Source: Magnaporthiopsis rhizophila (lineage: Eukaryota; Ascomycota; Sordariomycetes; Magnaporthales; Magnaporthaceae). Taken from it: a DNA stretch of 64,000 nucleotides. A program made the translations under genes and the position numbers. How positions within the stretch are numbered: the stretch's first letter is position 1; every line of letters starts with the position of its first letter. Under the pieces are notes generated by a model, which was not told the DNA's origin, ran no database searches, and saw only the letters and a list, made by a program, of their open reading frames with translations. The stretch covers positions 29,646-93,645 of the forward strand of contig PYSS01000117.1 in assembly GCA_003049465.1 (NCBI GenBank), given 5' to 3'. Positions 36,062-47,021 of the stretch are shown here, piece by piece.

Positions 36062-37024
36062 ATGCCTTCGATCATGAAGACCGCCGGTCTCGTCGTGGCC
36101 GGCCTGGCCGCCGTTGCCGCGGCGCTCCCCGCCGGCCCCCGCCTCACCGCCGGCCAGATGAAGCTGTACGAGCTCAGCAGGCGCCAGAACGAGGCCGCCG
36201 CCGCCGCCGGTCTGACCGACGTCGACATTCTGCAGTTCGCCCTGACCCTGGAGCTGCTCGAGGCCTCCTTCTACCAGCAGGGTTTCGCCAAGTTCCCCCA
36301 GTCGGACTTTCAGGCCCTCGGCCTGACGCCGCAACAGATCACCGACCTCCAGGGTGTCGGCACGAGCGAGCAGACGCACGTCTCGCTGCTGCAGGGCGCC
36401 ATCGCGCAGGCTGGTGTCAAGCCCGTCCAGGCTTGCGAGTACAACTTTGGCTTCACCGACGCCAAGGGCATGGTCGGCACCGCCTCGGTCCTCGAGAGCG
36501 TCGGTGTGTCGGCCTACCTTGGCGCCGCACCCCTCGTCGCCGACAAGGGCATCCTGAGCACCGCCGGCTCCATCCTGACGGTCGAGGCCCGCCACCAGAC
36601 CTTCATCCGCGTCGCCTCACAGCTCGCCGCGTCGCCCAGCGCCTTCGACACCGCCCTGAGCCCCAAGTCGGTCTTCTCGCTGGCCGCGCCCTTCATCAAG
36701 TCGTGCCCCGAGGGCTCCAACCTTGCCATCACGGCCTTCCCCGCTCTGACCATGGCCCCCGGCGCCCAGGTCTCCGCCCTGGCTGCCGGCCAGACCCTCA
36801 ACCTGCAGGCCGCGGGTGGGTCTGCCGGCCAGTTCTGTGCCTTCACCAACGGCCAGGTCGTTGGTGGCACCGCCTTCTCGCCCTTCACCGCCGGCACTGG
36901 CTGCGTTATCCCGCAGAACCTCCAGGGCGTCGTCTACGTCACTCTGTCCAACGCTGCCCCGCTGACTGGCAAGCTGACGGACGACATGATCGTGGCCGGT
37001 CCCATGGTGGTCCAGATCTCCTAA
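36062..37024 (+). CDS. secreted ferritin-like domain protein (Rds1 type)
   Basis: Single-exon, 320 residues. A signal peptide (MPSIMKTAGLVVAGLAAVAAA) is followed by a short pro-like segment with a dibasic site (LSRRQ), then a ferritin-like helical domain: LELLEASFYQQG, an ExxH in SEQTHVSLL and a second ExxH in VEARHQTFI. That is the metal-ligand pattern of ferritin-like di-iron bundles and of the fungal Rds1 stress-protein family. The C-terminal 100 residues are Ala/Gly/Thr-rich and beta-like, with Cys residues that could pair outside the cell. Codons are strongly C-ending and the leader is long and CT-rich, which suggests high expression. Biochemical function of this family is not established; role in stress or iron is inference. 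Confidence 0.85.
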   Translation: MPSIMKTAGLVVAGLAAVAAALPAGPRLTAGQMKLYELSRRQNEAAAAAGLTDVDILQFALTLELLEASFYQQGFAKFPQSDFQALGLTPQQITDLQGVGTSEQTHVSLLQGAIAQAGVKPVQACEYNFGFTDAKGMVGTASVLESVGVSAYLGAAPLVADKGILSTAGSILTVEARHQTFIRVASQLAASPSAFDTALSPKSVFSLAAPFIKSCPEGSNLAITAFPALTMAPGAQVSALAAGQTLNLQAAGGSAGQFCAFTNGQVVGGTAFSPFTAGTGCVIPQNLQGVVYVTLSNAAPLTGKLTDDMIVAGPMVVQIS

Positions 37025-38906
37025 GTCATCACGTCCCCAAAATCAAATATAAAAAAGTTCAAAAACACACCAGGCCAGTGAGGGGTTACCTTCCTGGAGA
37101 CAACACTCTTTTTTTTTTCTCCTCCCAGCCTACCTACGAGGGACGGAGCGACATTTGGGCGTGGTTGATAATTAGAGGGTCGCGTGGGATTCACTGGACG
37201 GGAACGGCGTTGTGAGCAACAGCGAAGCAAGCTACGTGCGACAAAAAGCGGGGCGTCCATCAGGGTTGGAGATCAGCAAACAAGCACCGCCTTGTGGTCT
37301 CTGTGTTTTTTTTTTTTGTTTTTTTTTTCCCCTTGCCCGACACGACGCCGCGACCATCGCAGTCTCTCAGCATCTGTGGATGGGATGAGCAACAACCCGA
37401 TGATTTCTTTACTTTTCTTTTTTAACGCTTCACTTCTTGGCTAGGTAGATAGCCTGTATATATCATATATACTTTTGTCCCCCGGGGGGTTTGACGGAGC
37501 TGTTTGGTCTCATTTTTTTGTCATCCTCATTTTTTGTCCCAATTTTCACGTCGGTTGACATGTAATATTTCCTTCCTTGCTTTTTCTACGTTTTTCTCTG
37601 TTTTACACGCGACGGAGGAGGGTTTTGGCCGAAAGCATGATACCATTTATAAACGGACGAACCGAGTTGAGACACGGGAGAAAGTCTCCTCGCAGATCGA
37701 AGTTTCTGTGTTTTCCATTTTGCATCAGTAAGACGCTCCAATTTTCAGAGTTCAGAAAAAGAATGAAACACAAGAAAAAACAAATCGCAAAGTGCTTCTT
37801 GCCCCTCTCCTTGCCCTCCCTATCCACCGATCCCGATCGGGCACAGGAATAACTGGGAATGAACTCAAAACCAGGCGACAAAAAATAGCGGCCTACCCTT
37901 CGTTCCTCGCATCACCTCTGCATGAAGGTCGACGCGTGTTATCAGTCTCGTGCGCCAGGGTTTGGTGTATCACACAAGCCCATGCCCCCCCGCGCTCGGC
38001 CCCCTGTGGACCCGTTCGCTCGTCCGTCGCGGGCCGACGTCATGTTTAAAACGCGGAACATCGGACTAAATAGTGTACCTGGGTACCTGGGTAGGTAGGA
38101 TAGTGCGTGCTTTCAGTTAAAGTCGAGGCAGGGTGCCCGAAAAAGGGTAATTGGGGAATCATATGTAAGGTATTCGCCTGGGGAATGAACGGGGTCTGGT
38201 TCCGGTTGATGATGGACCCGCAGCACCGCAACACTGCACTCTGACTGGGAAGCTCACGAGATGAGCCGCCCGTTGATTACGCTATTTTGCTTGAAGAGGC
38301 GTGATTGCCACGGTGGCTTGAAGGAGAAGAAAGAAAAGGACATGGGAAAAATATGTTGGGGAGGAATCGAGCCACCAGCCATACATAACGGTATCATCAT
38401 AAAATGTTTAGCTGTGGAGCTACCGGGTGTGGCATCGAAGAAGCATGGAGGGTATCGCAACAAAGTGGATAGGTTGGCGGGCAGGATATCGGAAGTTGCC
38501 TTGTCCTTATGTGTAGGCAGTGGCAACTTAGAGGAGCAGCGTGTAGTGGCCAACGGGTCCTCACTTATCTGATGTTGGAATCTCCATGCTAAGCTCACAG
38601 CAGTGATATTGTGAGTATGAACCCTTGGAAGTTCTAGTCGGCCTGGGTGTGTAGACGTCTGGATTGGGTCTCTGCCCTGGGCTAATTCATCGCGCTAGCT
38701 ACCGAAGAATCGGTTATCTCCTGTATACTGTCTGCGCAGTTGAGTGTCGAATGTGATCTCCCCCCCCCCCCCCCCCCAAAAAAAAAAAAAAAAAAAAAAA
38801 AGGCAATGCCTTCATTGATCATGTCTGCTCCTCCCGCCTTGCCCTCCGTCCAGCGTCCCAAGCTCCGACCCGAGAATAGGGCTTGCAGTTGCCGGGCAGC
38901 CCCGTC
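37025..38906. other. convergent intergenic region with C18A24 tract
   Basis: 1.9 kb without a gene. It contains several T runs at about 37.1-37.5 kb, a CCTGGGTACCTGGGTAGGTAGG cluster at about 38075-38100, and an uninterrupted C18 run joined to A24 at 38760-38801. Confidence 0.45.
38760..38801. repeat. homopolymer junction, C18 followed by A24
   Basis: Eighteen C run directly into 24 A. The lengths are as given in the assembly and may be imprecise. Confidence 0.8.
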
Positions 38907-39754
38907 TCAAGTCCAGAAGTAGTCAGGCTCGTCCTTGACCGGCGGCTCCTCCTCCGCCAGCCGGAAGCGGCGGACAGCAGCCCTGCCACGAGCGCGGTAG
39001 CCGCCATGTCCGTACGAAGCGTCCTCCGTCATGTCGGCATCATCCACGAGGGCTCTCAGGTCCCTCAGCTGCGCCGCACGCAGGTTGAGCTTCTCCTTCT
39101 TCCTGGCGATGCTTGCGTTCTTTCTGGAGATTGTCGTGTCTTTCTCGTCCAACTGCGCGTAAGCCTCATCCAGCTCTGCGTCCTTCTCGTCCATTTCGAT
39201 GCCATGCTGCGCAATCGCGAGGTCTTGACCGTCGACGATCGATTTGTGATACTCCAGTTGGTTTCGCAAGCGCGTCCTCGCTGTCACCGCTGCTCGCAGC
39301 TTGCCCAGGGTATCCTGCTCCCGTGCCTTCAGAAGATCAATCTCGGCCCCGGCGTCCTGAAGCGCCTTCTCTTGCTCCATGTTTATCGCGACCATCCTAT
39401 CGAACGCGGCGTCCATTGCGCTCTTGTAGTTAATCGCGGCGGAGGCGGCTCTCCGGGCCTTGTCGCCCGCCCGATGGTACTCCTCAGCCGCCATCTCGAG
39501 CCTCGCCCTGCGTCGTGTGGCTACTCTGTCATCTGTGGCCTTGCGTCGTTTCTTCCGTGGCGCTGCTGTCGAGATGCTGTCGGACCGCTCTCGTTTGACG
39601 ACTGCTCCTCTCGGCGCTCTAGCGTCCTGTTCGGTTGTTAAAGTCAGCGCTTCTCAACCGTCCTGAGGGTTGAAGCTGGCATAGCTGTTTCGCGCTTGAT
39701 TGGTGCGACCACACTGACCTCTCTATCTTGATCCTGATCTTGGGGGGCAGGCAT
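38907..39754 (-). CDS. orphan coiled-coil protein
   Basis: I do not recognise this protein. The large exon (39626-38907) is open for 240 codons; a 12-codon first exon (39754-39719, MPAPQDQDQDRE) joins it in phase through a 92-nt intron with GTCAGT donor, GCTGAC branch and AACAG acceptor, giving 251 residues. An N-terminal basic patch (PRKKRRK) could be a nuclear localisation signal. Residues from about 70 to 200 are a charged, almost Pro-free heptad coiled coil (DEKDAELDEAYAQLDEKD and similar). The tail is basic and then acidic, ending EPDYFWT. Without the upstream exon, translation could start at an internal MAAEEYHRAG. Compositional regularity says coding; function unknown. Confidence 0.6.
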
Positions 39755-40963
39755 CGTTGCGCTTGCCTTCTGCCACTTTCCGGTCGCGAGCGGGGGCTGA
39801 TAGTGAGTGCTTGGATGAGCTTATTTTGTTGGTTCGGGCGTTGCTATGGTCAGAGTTGTCTTGGGTTGGGTGGTTTGTGGTTTGGGAAGTTGAAGTTGTA
39901 GTTGCGGTTGCTTTGAAGGGCTATAGTTCTAATCGATTGGGTCGGGTTGTGGAAAAAAAAAGGCGTTGTCAGATTAAGCCGCGCCCAGCGGTGGTATATT
40001 TCCAAGCGGGGGGTGACAGCGGTGTGAGCAAGATATGACTAGGAGTTCAGGAAGCCGATGGATGCTCCGCGTATCACAAGTGTTGTACCTAGCCCTTGCC
40101 TTCATAAGTCAAAGGTGTTCATGCGGAGATTGGAGGTGCTGGTGAAGTTGCCGCCTCATAAGCATTTTCTACTTCTGGACAGTCCGGGTCTCTTGGGCCC
40201 GTTGCCGTCACTTTTTGTCTGCGCGTTGCTCCTTCCTCTAGCCCTTGAGCCGAGCCCATATACAAACGGCGTTTGATCTTTCCCAGCTACTCGACATTGT
40301 TTCATGTGCTTAAATCCTCGCTTGCTACTGCTGTATCTTGATGAGGACTTTTGGAAATTATGTGTGTAGGATTTCGATGTGTGCCTGTCGGTTCCTTCTC
40401 GTCACGGTCGTTTCCAAACTGTTTGAGTCTCTTGCCACATTTATCGCCGTCTAGTAGGTGCCTGCACTTTTCTTTTCCTCGTCTGCTGGGTATCACAAAC
40501 GCATCCTCTCCTGACATGTCAAGGTGCGTAGCCAACTTGGCGTGGATCCGATGCTCTTTTGGTCTGGTCTGTCGTCCTTGAGCTGGTCGCGGACGGTCTT
40601 TCCTATGCTCTGTCAGGGCGACCTGGCGATGCCGACATCTTCCGCTGTGTCCAGATCCCCGAAATACCTACCCTGTGCGTCTTGGCATGTATTTTGCACC
40701 AAGAGTGGGCGCGCTTATACGGTCTACACTTACCATCTCGAGCTCCTACCCAAGAACATCCAGCTTTACAAGATGAAACTGCAGAGCCATGTTGGCAAGG
40801 CAAACCGCGCGCCAAGCGAACGCCAAACAGTTTGCGGAGGGGTTGGAGAGACATGACACATGATGCACATATCTCTCGAGTATAGCTTTTTCTTCTTGCA
40901 TCTTTGCATCATGCTATCAGAATATGCCTGCCGGGATTAACCTCAAAGGACACGTTTATAATT
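39755..40963. other. intergenic, no gene recognised
   Basis: 1.2 kb between the orphan coiled-coil start and the MAK5 stop. Small overlapping frames only. Confidence 0.45.
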
Positions 40964-43375
40964 CTACTCATCCACAAGCAGTGGACTCACGCCAAGTCCA
41001 TCAACCTTGCCCAGGAAGTCGCCCTTGAGACCGCTCAGCAGCTCGTGGACGTCGATGTTCCCGTTCGCGATGTAGCGTTCGCTGACGCCCGTATTGACCC
41101 TTTTGGACAGCAGCTGCTTCAGTTGCGCCTTGAGTGCCGCTACTTCTCCCTTGCTCATAGATCGCGCCTCCTTCTGCTTGCTCTTGCGCCCGCTCCCACG
41201 CCCGCTCCAGTTGCCGGCCTTCTCGAGCTCCTCGCTGTCGTACTCAACCCCGAGCTCTTCGGCCGCCGTCCGCATCCAGTCGTCCTCCTTGCCGACCTTC
41301 TCCTTGGCCAGCGTCGAATCGGCTATCTGCTTCGCCAGCGACACCCGCTCTTTAAGCTTACCGACTAGACGCCGGTCTAGGTCGATCGACTGGAGGAACA
41401 CAGACTGCTGCTTCCTGTTCTTCGCCGCCACCGTGGCGTGGACCTTGGCTACGAGCCGGCGCGTGGGTATCACCTCTTCGGGAGCGCATATGAGGACACT
41501 CAGTCCAGTGTTTTCCGCGCGGGCCGTGCGGCCGGAGCGGTGTACGTAGGCGTCAGCAGTGCGGGGAACGTGGTAGTGTATCACGACGTCGATGCCCTTG
41601 ATATCAAGACCTCTCGCGGCAACGTCGGTTGCAATCATAATCGAAGCCGTGCCGGGTTTTGCCGCAGTGAAGCGCTCAACCGATCGTAACCTGGCCTTTT
41701 GGGGCATTTGCGAGTGAAGAGCCAGTGCGGGCAGCGTCAGGTTCTGTAACATGGGCGTCAAGCGACGGACTGAACTGATAGAGTTGGTAAAGACTAGTGT
41801 GTGCTGCGTCGGGTGCATTAAGAGAAGAGAGTAGAGGTAGAGATCCTAGCGCAGGGTTAGCATGCGCAGGGATGAACGCTCGAAACGGCTCCCCACGACA
41901 CATACCTTCTCCATCGCGCCGCACTCGACGAGGCCTTCCTTGAGCCTCGCAGCCATCTGGGAAATCGGGTTCACGTCGATGAACTTGGGCTTCTCCTCCC
42001 GGAACTTGAGGCGCTTCAATAGATACTCCATAGATTGCGCCTCATTATTCAGGTCGAACCGGCCTTTTCCAGCCAGCTTCTGCTGCAGCCCCTTGTTGAA
42101 CGTCGCAGAGAAGACCAATGTTTGCCTCGGGGGTGGCCCCTGGTCGTCTCCATCCTCGTTCGTCTCGACCCTGTCCAGCGCGCCCATGATTTCCTCAGCA
42201 TCCTTGAAGTGGCCTTCGGATAGCAAACGATCGGCTTCGTCCACCACAAGGTACTCGATGTGCCGGAAGGCTGCCACAATCTGCTTGCTTGAACTGAGAA
42301 CCTCCCATAGACGCCCTGGGGTGCCGATAACAATGTCTGCCCTTTCAAGCTGCCTTTGCTGCTTGTGAACAGAGAGACCACCGGTGACGGAGCAGACGTA
42401 TGGAGCAGTAGCCAGTCCGCTGCAGAGCACCTTGAGATGATTTGTGAGTTGGTGGGCAAGCTCCCTAGTTGGCGACAGCACCAAGGCTATCGGCTTCTTT
42501 CCTCCCTCGGAGCTTTTGTTCGCCCCTTTTTGACTCAAGGATATCCAGCGCTCGACGATTGGGATCCCAAAGGCAAGCGTCTTTCCAGACCCAGTAGGGG
42601 CCTTTCCGATGACATCGTGGCCAGCCAAGATCTCGGGTATAGCTTGGGCCTGGATCGCGGTCGGCTTCGGGAGCTTTAGCCGTGCTATCGAGGAGAGCAT
42701 CTCCCCTGATAGATCCAATGGAACCCATTCGGGCATGTCGACATCTTCATCCTCCTCGTCGACATCACCTAGTGCGGCGAAGGAGGCACCGCCTGCCAGT
42801 TCATCTGCGGGCACAGACTCCTCCATCTTCCTAGACCTCTCCTGCGTTTGTTTTCCCTGCTTCTTCTGGGCCTCCTGTTTCTTCTTGGGATTTTTCTTCT
42901 CCTTTTTCCCCTTCCCAACTTCATCAGTCGCCTTAGCGTTCGGCTCTCGTTCCTCGTCTGTGTTGGCTGACGGTTCCGTGTCTCCAGGGGCAGTCTCGGG
43001 AGACTCGGAAGAATCGTCGAAGCCGCCAAACTCGTCCTCAGCATCGTCTACCGTCGGGCCGGCCGTAACCTATTGTATTTTCCCGTGTCAGTTCCAAGGC
43101 CAGGGAAAATTGAGCTCGGGGGGAAACGCTTGTACAAATTTGATCATCCCATCCTCGCGGACCACGTCGACACCCTCCACCTCTTCCAATCCATAGAATC
43201 CTTCGGCATCATCGAACATCTCAGGGATCTCAACCGTGCGCCATGGCAGCGCATCAGCTCTCACTGCCCTCCTGGGCTTCTTCGATTTTGCTGCCGCTTG
43301 CACCTTCCTGCGTTTTTGGGACGCATCCGGCTTCGGGTCAAGCTTGCGCTTTTGTTTGGCACCGTCCCGTCCCAT
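40964..43375 (-). CDS. mak5: DEAD-box RNA helicase MAK5
   Basis: Nucleolar ATP-dependent helicase for 60S ribosomal subunit assembly. Three exons: 43375-43136, 43069-41906 and 41845-40964, giving 761 residues. The basic N-terminus (QKRRKVQ, KSKKPRR) is followed by the conserved LPWRTVEIPEMFDD..GFYGLEE block, an acidic linker, then the core: Q motif (KPTAIQAQAIP), Walker A APTGSGKT (237-244), PTRELA, TPGR, DEAD (357-360), SAT (401-403), RGLDIKGIDVV and HRSGRTAR (570-577). The C-terminal extension is long and basic, as in MAK5 rather than other nucleolar DEAD proteins. Intron 1 has an unusual GTACAA donor but is needed to skip a stop and keeps frame. Divergent from TRM7. Confidence 0.92.
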
Positions 43376-43770
43376 TTTGACGATCTGATCTGTCCACGGA
43401 CAGCAAAGGAGATAGGTAGGTAGGCTGGCGTGCTGCGGTCCGTGGGGCGTGACCAATTCCCCTCGTCGGCTTCCTCGAAATCTTTGTCGCGATCGTCTCG
43501 ACCGTAGAAAATTTTGGCGGAGAATCACGGCAAAAAGCCACAGCATGGCGGGACGTAGCACAGACCACACCTTAAATCAGCCCTACGCCACTTTTGAAGG
43601 GGACCTCTGTGGCTGTGAGGATTTGGAGGGGCTAACAAAACTTCACGTGAGTGACTCGGACAGGGGGAGAGCAACGACAGCGAGGGTGACTGGAAGACGG
43701 GCTTGCGGTCAAATTCTAGGTCCTCTATTTCCAGTAGCCGGTGATCTGATCTGGTTTCCAGCCCAGAAGC
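43376..43770. promoter_or_regulatory. bidirectional promoter, MAK5 / TRM7
   Basis: Only 395 bp separates the two divergent starts, so the promoters must overlap. GATAGGTAGGTAGG lies close to the MAK5 start. Both genes serve RNA processing or modification, which makes shared control plausible but unproven. Confidence 0.5.
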
Positions 43771-45077
43771 ATGGGAAAGTCTTCAAAAGATAAGCGCGAC
43801 GCCTATTATCGGCTTGCCAAGGAACAAGGATGGCGGGCAAGGAGCGCCTTCAAGCTCCTGCAACTGGACGAAGGTTGGCCCACGCTCCAGTCCTCGTTCG
43901 TCTTAGCCGACGACCTCTCTTTAAAAAAAAAGGTTATTCTCACTGACACAGCTCAGAGTTCAACCTGTTCGATAATGTCACCCGCGTGGTCGACCTGTGT
44001 GCCGCGCCGGGCAGCTGGTCACAGGTCCTGTCCAGAGTCCTGATCAAGGGGGAAAAGTTCGGTAGGACCGCATGGCAGGACACCGACGTCAAGTTCCGGC
44101 GGCAGATGCTCCACATATTTGACGGCCAGGACCGGGAGGACGACGACGACGATGACGACAGTCAGCCGGCAGACGGACCGGACGCACCACGGCAGCCGCG
44201 GGCAGACGTCAAGATCGTGTCGATCGACCTCCAGCCCATCAGCCCGCTCCCCGGCATCGTGACCCTGCGCGCCGACATCACGCACCCGGCCACGGTGCCT
44301 CTCCTGCTCAAGGCCCTGGACGCGGACTACGACGACACCGCCGCCGCCAGCCGCCAGCAGCAGGCCTCGCAGCAACCCGTGGACCTGGTGCTCAGCGACG
44401 GCGCGCCCGACGTCACGGGCCTGCACGATCTCGACATTTACGTCCAGTCGCAGCTGTTGTTCGCGGCGCTGAACCTGGCGCTCTGCGTCCTCAAGCCGGG
44501 CGGCAAGTTCGTCGCCAAGATCTTCAGGGGCCGCAACGTCGACCTGCTGTACGCGCAGCTCAAGATCTTCTTCGAGACCGTCGTCGTGGCGAAGCCGCGC
44601 TCGTCCAGGGCCAGCAGCGTCGAGGCCTTCATCGTCTGCCTCAACTTTCGGCCGCCCGCCGGGTTCAGGGCGAGCCTGGACGAGCCGCTGGGTGTCGGGT
44701 ACCGCCTGCCCAGCATGGTTCGGCAGAACCAGCTTTCTGCACCCATCATGGCGGAGACGTTGATGCAGGACTGGAGCTCTGGCGCGTGGAGCTCAAGTCC
44801 CGCTTCTGCTCTTCCTGGGCCCGGGGACGACGGGGGCATCGTCGAGGTCGAGCTGGACGACCTCACCCCAGAGCCCAAGAAGGATGTCAGGTGGATCGCT
44901 CCTTTCATTGCCTGCGGCGACTTGTCCTCGTACGACTCGGACGCCTCATACCGCCTCCCAGAAGACCACGTCTCGCTGGATCCAGTGCAACCGCCAACCG
45001 CGCCGCCCTACAAACGGGCACTCGAAATGAGGAAGCTCGCCGGCGGTGCATATGGCAAGACTGGTGTCAGGGCGTGA
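43771..45077 (+). CDS. trm7: tRNA 2'-O-ribose methyltransferase TRM7 (FtsJ family)
   Basis: Methylates the 2'-OH of anticodon-loop nucleotides 32 and 34 of several tRNAs. Two exons, 43771-43873 and 43957-45077, give 407 residues. The start MGKSSKDKRDAYYRLAKEQG, the SAM motif VVDLCAAPGSWSQ and the catalytic K-D-K-E tetrad (Lys28, Asp182 in SDGAPDVTG, Lys222 in FVAKIF, Glu257 in VEAFIVC) are complete. Longer than yeast Trm7 (about 310): there is an acidic insertion at about 93-117 (EDDDDDDD then Pro-rich) between two strands of the fold, and extra residues in the Gln-rich loop before the second catalytic motif. The catalytic core is intact, so it should be active. Confidence 0.93.
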
Positions 45078-45665
45078 TGGATACGTTTTCTGGTGCGGCT
45101 TGGCGAGATAGAAGTGTAGCAGTAATAGCCACCAAAGGCTCGGCGTTTTTTTCAAAGCTCTGATCACATTTCATCACGCAGCCCGCAACATTTCCAATGG
45201 TTTATTAGCGGAGGGGATCTCCTGCGCGTGATTGTGTCTGACGACTGGGCAATAAAATTGAGGTGTCTCCAGCCAAGCATCCGAACGAACCACTGGATCA
45301 TTCTAGGTCTGCATGGTTCAAAGCCGTGATGACGACAGCTGAAAACACTGCAGGAGAATATCCCAATGAAAAGCTCGGCGCCTGTGGTGGCGTGTCCTGT
45401 AACGCATATCGGAATACCTCGGTGGCCTCATCCCGTCCAGCTCCTTCAAAAAGTAACCGGCCGCACCACCGGAATAGTTAGGCCGAGGTGGCCTTGCCCC
45501 AGCATATAAAATAAGAAATATATCTTCTGAAACTAATTAGCAAATACTCGGCTATTAATGGCAGAACGAACTGTATATACTCGATCTCCGTTTTGCTGTT
45601 GTTCGAAGTGCTGCAAGTTCTGGGACGGCTGAGACGTCTCTGGAAAATGCCGATCACTTTCGTCG
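45078..45665. other. intergenic, no gene recognised
   Basis: 588 bp between the TRM7 stop and the stop of the orphan frame; convergent. Nothing supportable. Confidence 0.45.
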
Positions 45666-46490
45666 CTAACACGGCTTCGGCTCGGCAACGCTGCTCCCGT
45701 CGGAGCTGGGCTTTGGCTCCTCGGGAACTCTACCGTCCTTCTTGTGCGTAGACGTGCTCTGCTTGGAGGTGAATCCAGAGGCGTGCAGACGCCAGACTTT
45801 GGAGAATGTTCGGTAGACCAGAGAACGATGATCCCACCCCTCTTCGACGGCTCGAACCATCTGGGTGGCTAGCCTCCGGCGCATCGAGCTCAGGTATGAA
45901 GCAGCTCTTTTCTTTTTGTCCTGGTGTGCGGTTTCGCTTGGCCGTGACTTCTTGTCGTGATGCGAGTCTGGCGCGATCTCGCGACGACAGCCGCGCGAAG
46001 ACGCCTGCGGACGTTTCGAGCGCCTCCGGTGTTTTTCCAAGGCATGCAGCATAGCAGCAAAGAAGCGCGAGTTCCTCGGTCCGGCCGGCTGCTTCGGGTT
46101 GTAGGTGGTGGTGCTTGTGGTGATGGTGGTGAAGTTTTTGATAGTCTCTGTGGATGTGTCTGTGGTGGTAGTGGTGGTATTGAGGGCTGCAATATTGTGA
46201 GACAGCTTCTTCATCTCGAGTTTGGTCGGTATCTGCCCGCCGAACCGGCCCCGGACCAGACCGTGCCGCTCGAACGCCGTAACACCGGCCAGCAACTGGG
46301 GAACCAGCTCACTCTTTGCGGGGTGCTCGGGCACGCTGCATTTGGTCATCTCCGCCGCCGCCGTCCTGGTGGTCGCCTGACCCAGAAGGCTCTGGCGGCC
46401 GTGCTCCAAAGCGTGTCGCTTGGCCCAGTACGGCGCCGAAGGGCTTCTGATTAAGGCCCGCCCGGCGCGGTGCTTGGCCAACCCGGATTC
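45666..46490 (-). pseudogene. open frame continuing beyond an in-frame TAG
   Basis: 275 codons, open in exactly the same frame as the upstream orphan frame and separated from it only by the TAG at 46493-46491. The first ATG inside it is at 46349 (227 residues if used). The product is basic, with a Thr-rich run (NTTTTTTDTSTET), a poly-basic middle and a protein-like C-terminal stretch (MRRRLATQMVRAVEEGWDHR). It could be a second gene, the 3' half of a gene broken by mutation or sequencing error, or a readthrough extension. No family recognised. Confidence 0.4.
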
Positions 46491-47021
46491 CTAGGCCAGG
46501 TATCTGTGCACCCCGTCGAGCTCGGCCATGGATGCCTTGACGTTGCGCAGCCGCGCCGCCAGCTCGGGCCGCCCCGCCGAGTCGAGCGTCGAGCGGCGGC
46601 GGCGGGCCTCCGGGTCCAGGGCCAGGTCGGCGGCCAGCTGCTTCGCCAGGCGCTCGAGGCGGGACGACTGCTTGAAGGTCTCGTGGCGGCGGTAGTTGCG
46701 CGCCCTCCAGCGGTCCTCGGGCGACCGCTTGCCTGCGGCGTAGGCGCTCTTGGGCTTCTGGGTCGCGGCGCCGAGGCGCCGTCTCTCGAGCGAGCCGCGG
46801 AGGTGTAGAGCTCTGAGAAAGGTCGAGTAGATCTTCCTGGCTGCGTCCGCGATCTTCGTCTCGTACGAGTGGTGGAGTTGGGGAGGCCGGTCTTCTTGGA
46901 TCTCCTCGATGTAGCGCTTCTCCTCGACCAGCCATTGGATTCTCTGCGCGATTCCTTGTGTGCCCTTGATGAGCGCTGTCTTCTGCTTATGCCGCAGATT
47001 GGCTTCCAGCCCGGGATCCAT
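46491..47021 (-). CDS. orphan basic protein
   Basis: 176 residues from the first in-frame ATG (MDPGLEANLRHKQKTALIKG) to TAG. Arg/Ala/Leu-rich and largely helical by eye (RIQWLVEEKRYIEEIQED; LERLAKQLAADLALDPEARR). I recognise no domain. The frame stays open upstream of the ATG for about 100 codons but that part looks like leader sequence. See the following frame, which continues in phase after the stop. Confidence 0.5.
   Translation of the reverse strand: MDPGLEANLRHKQKTALIKGTQGIAQRIQWLVEEKRYIEEIQEDRPPQLHHSYETKIADAARKIYSTFLRALHLRGSLERRRLGAATQKPKSAYAAGKRSPEDRWRARNYRRHETFKQSSRLERLAKQLAADLALDPEARRRRSTLDSAGRPELAARLRNVKASMAELDGVHRYLA

Noticed and set aside
38355..38440. tRNA-like B-box (GGCTCGATTCC) on the minus strand
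   Set aside because: The T-stem has a mismatch and I could not find a pairing acceptor stem, D arm and anticodon arm at normal spacing.
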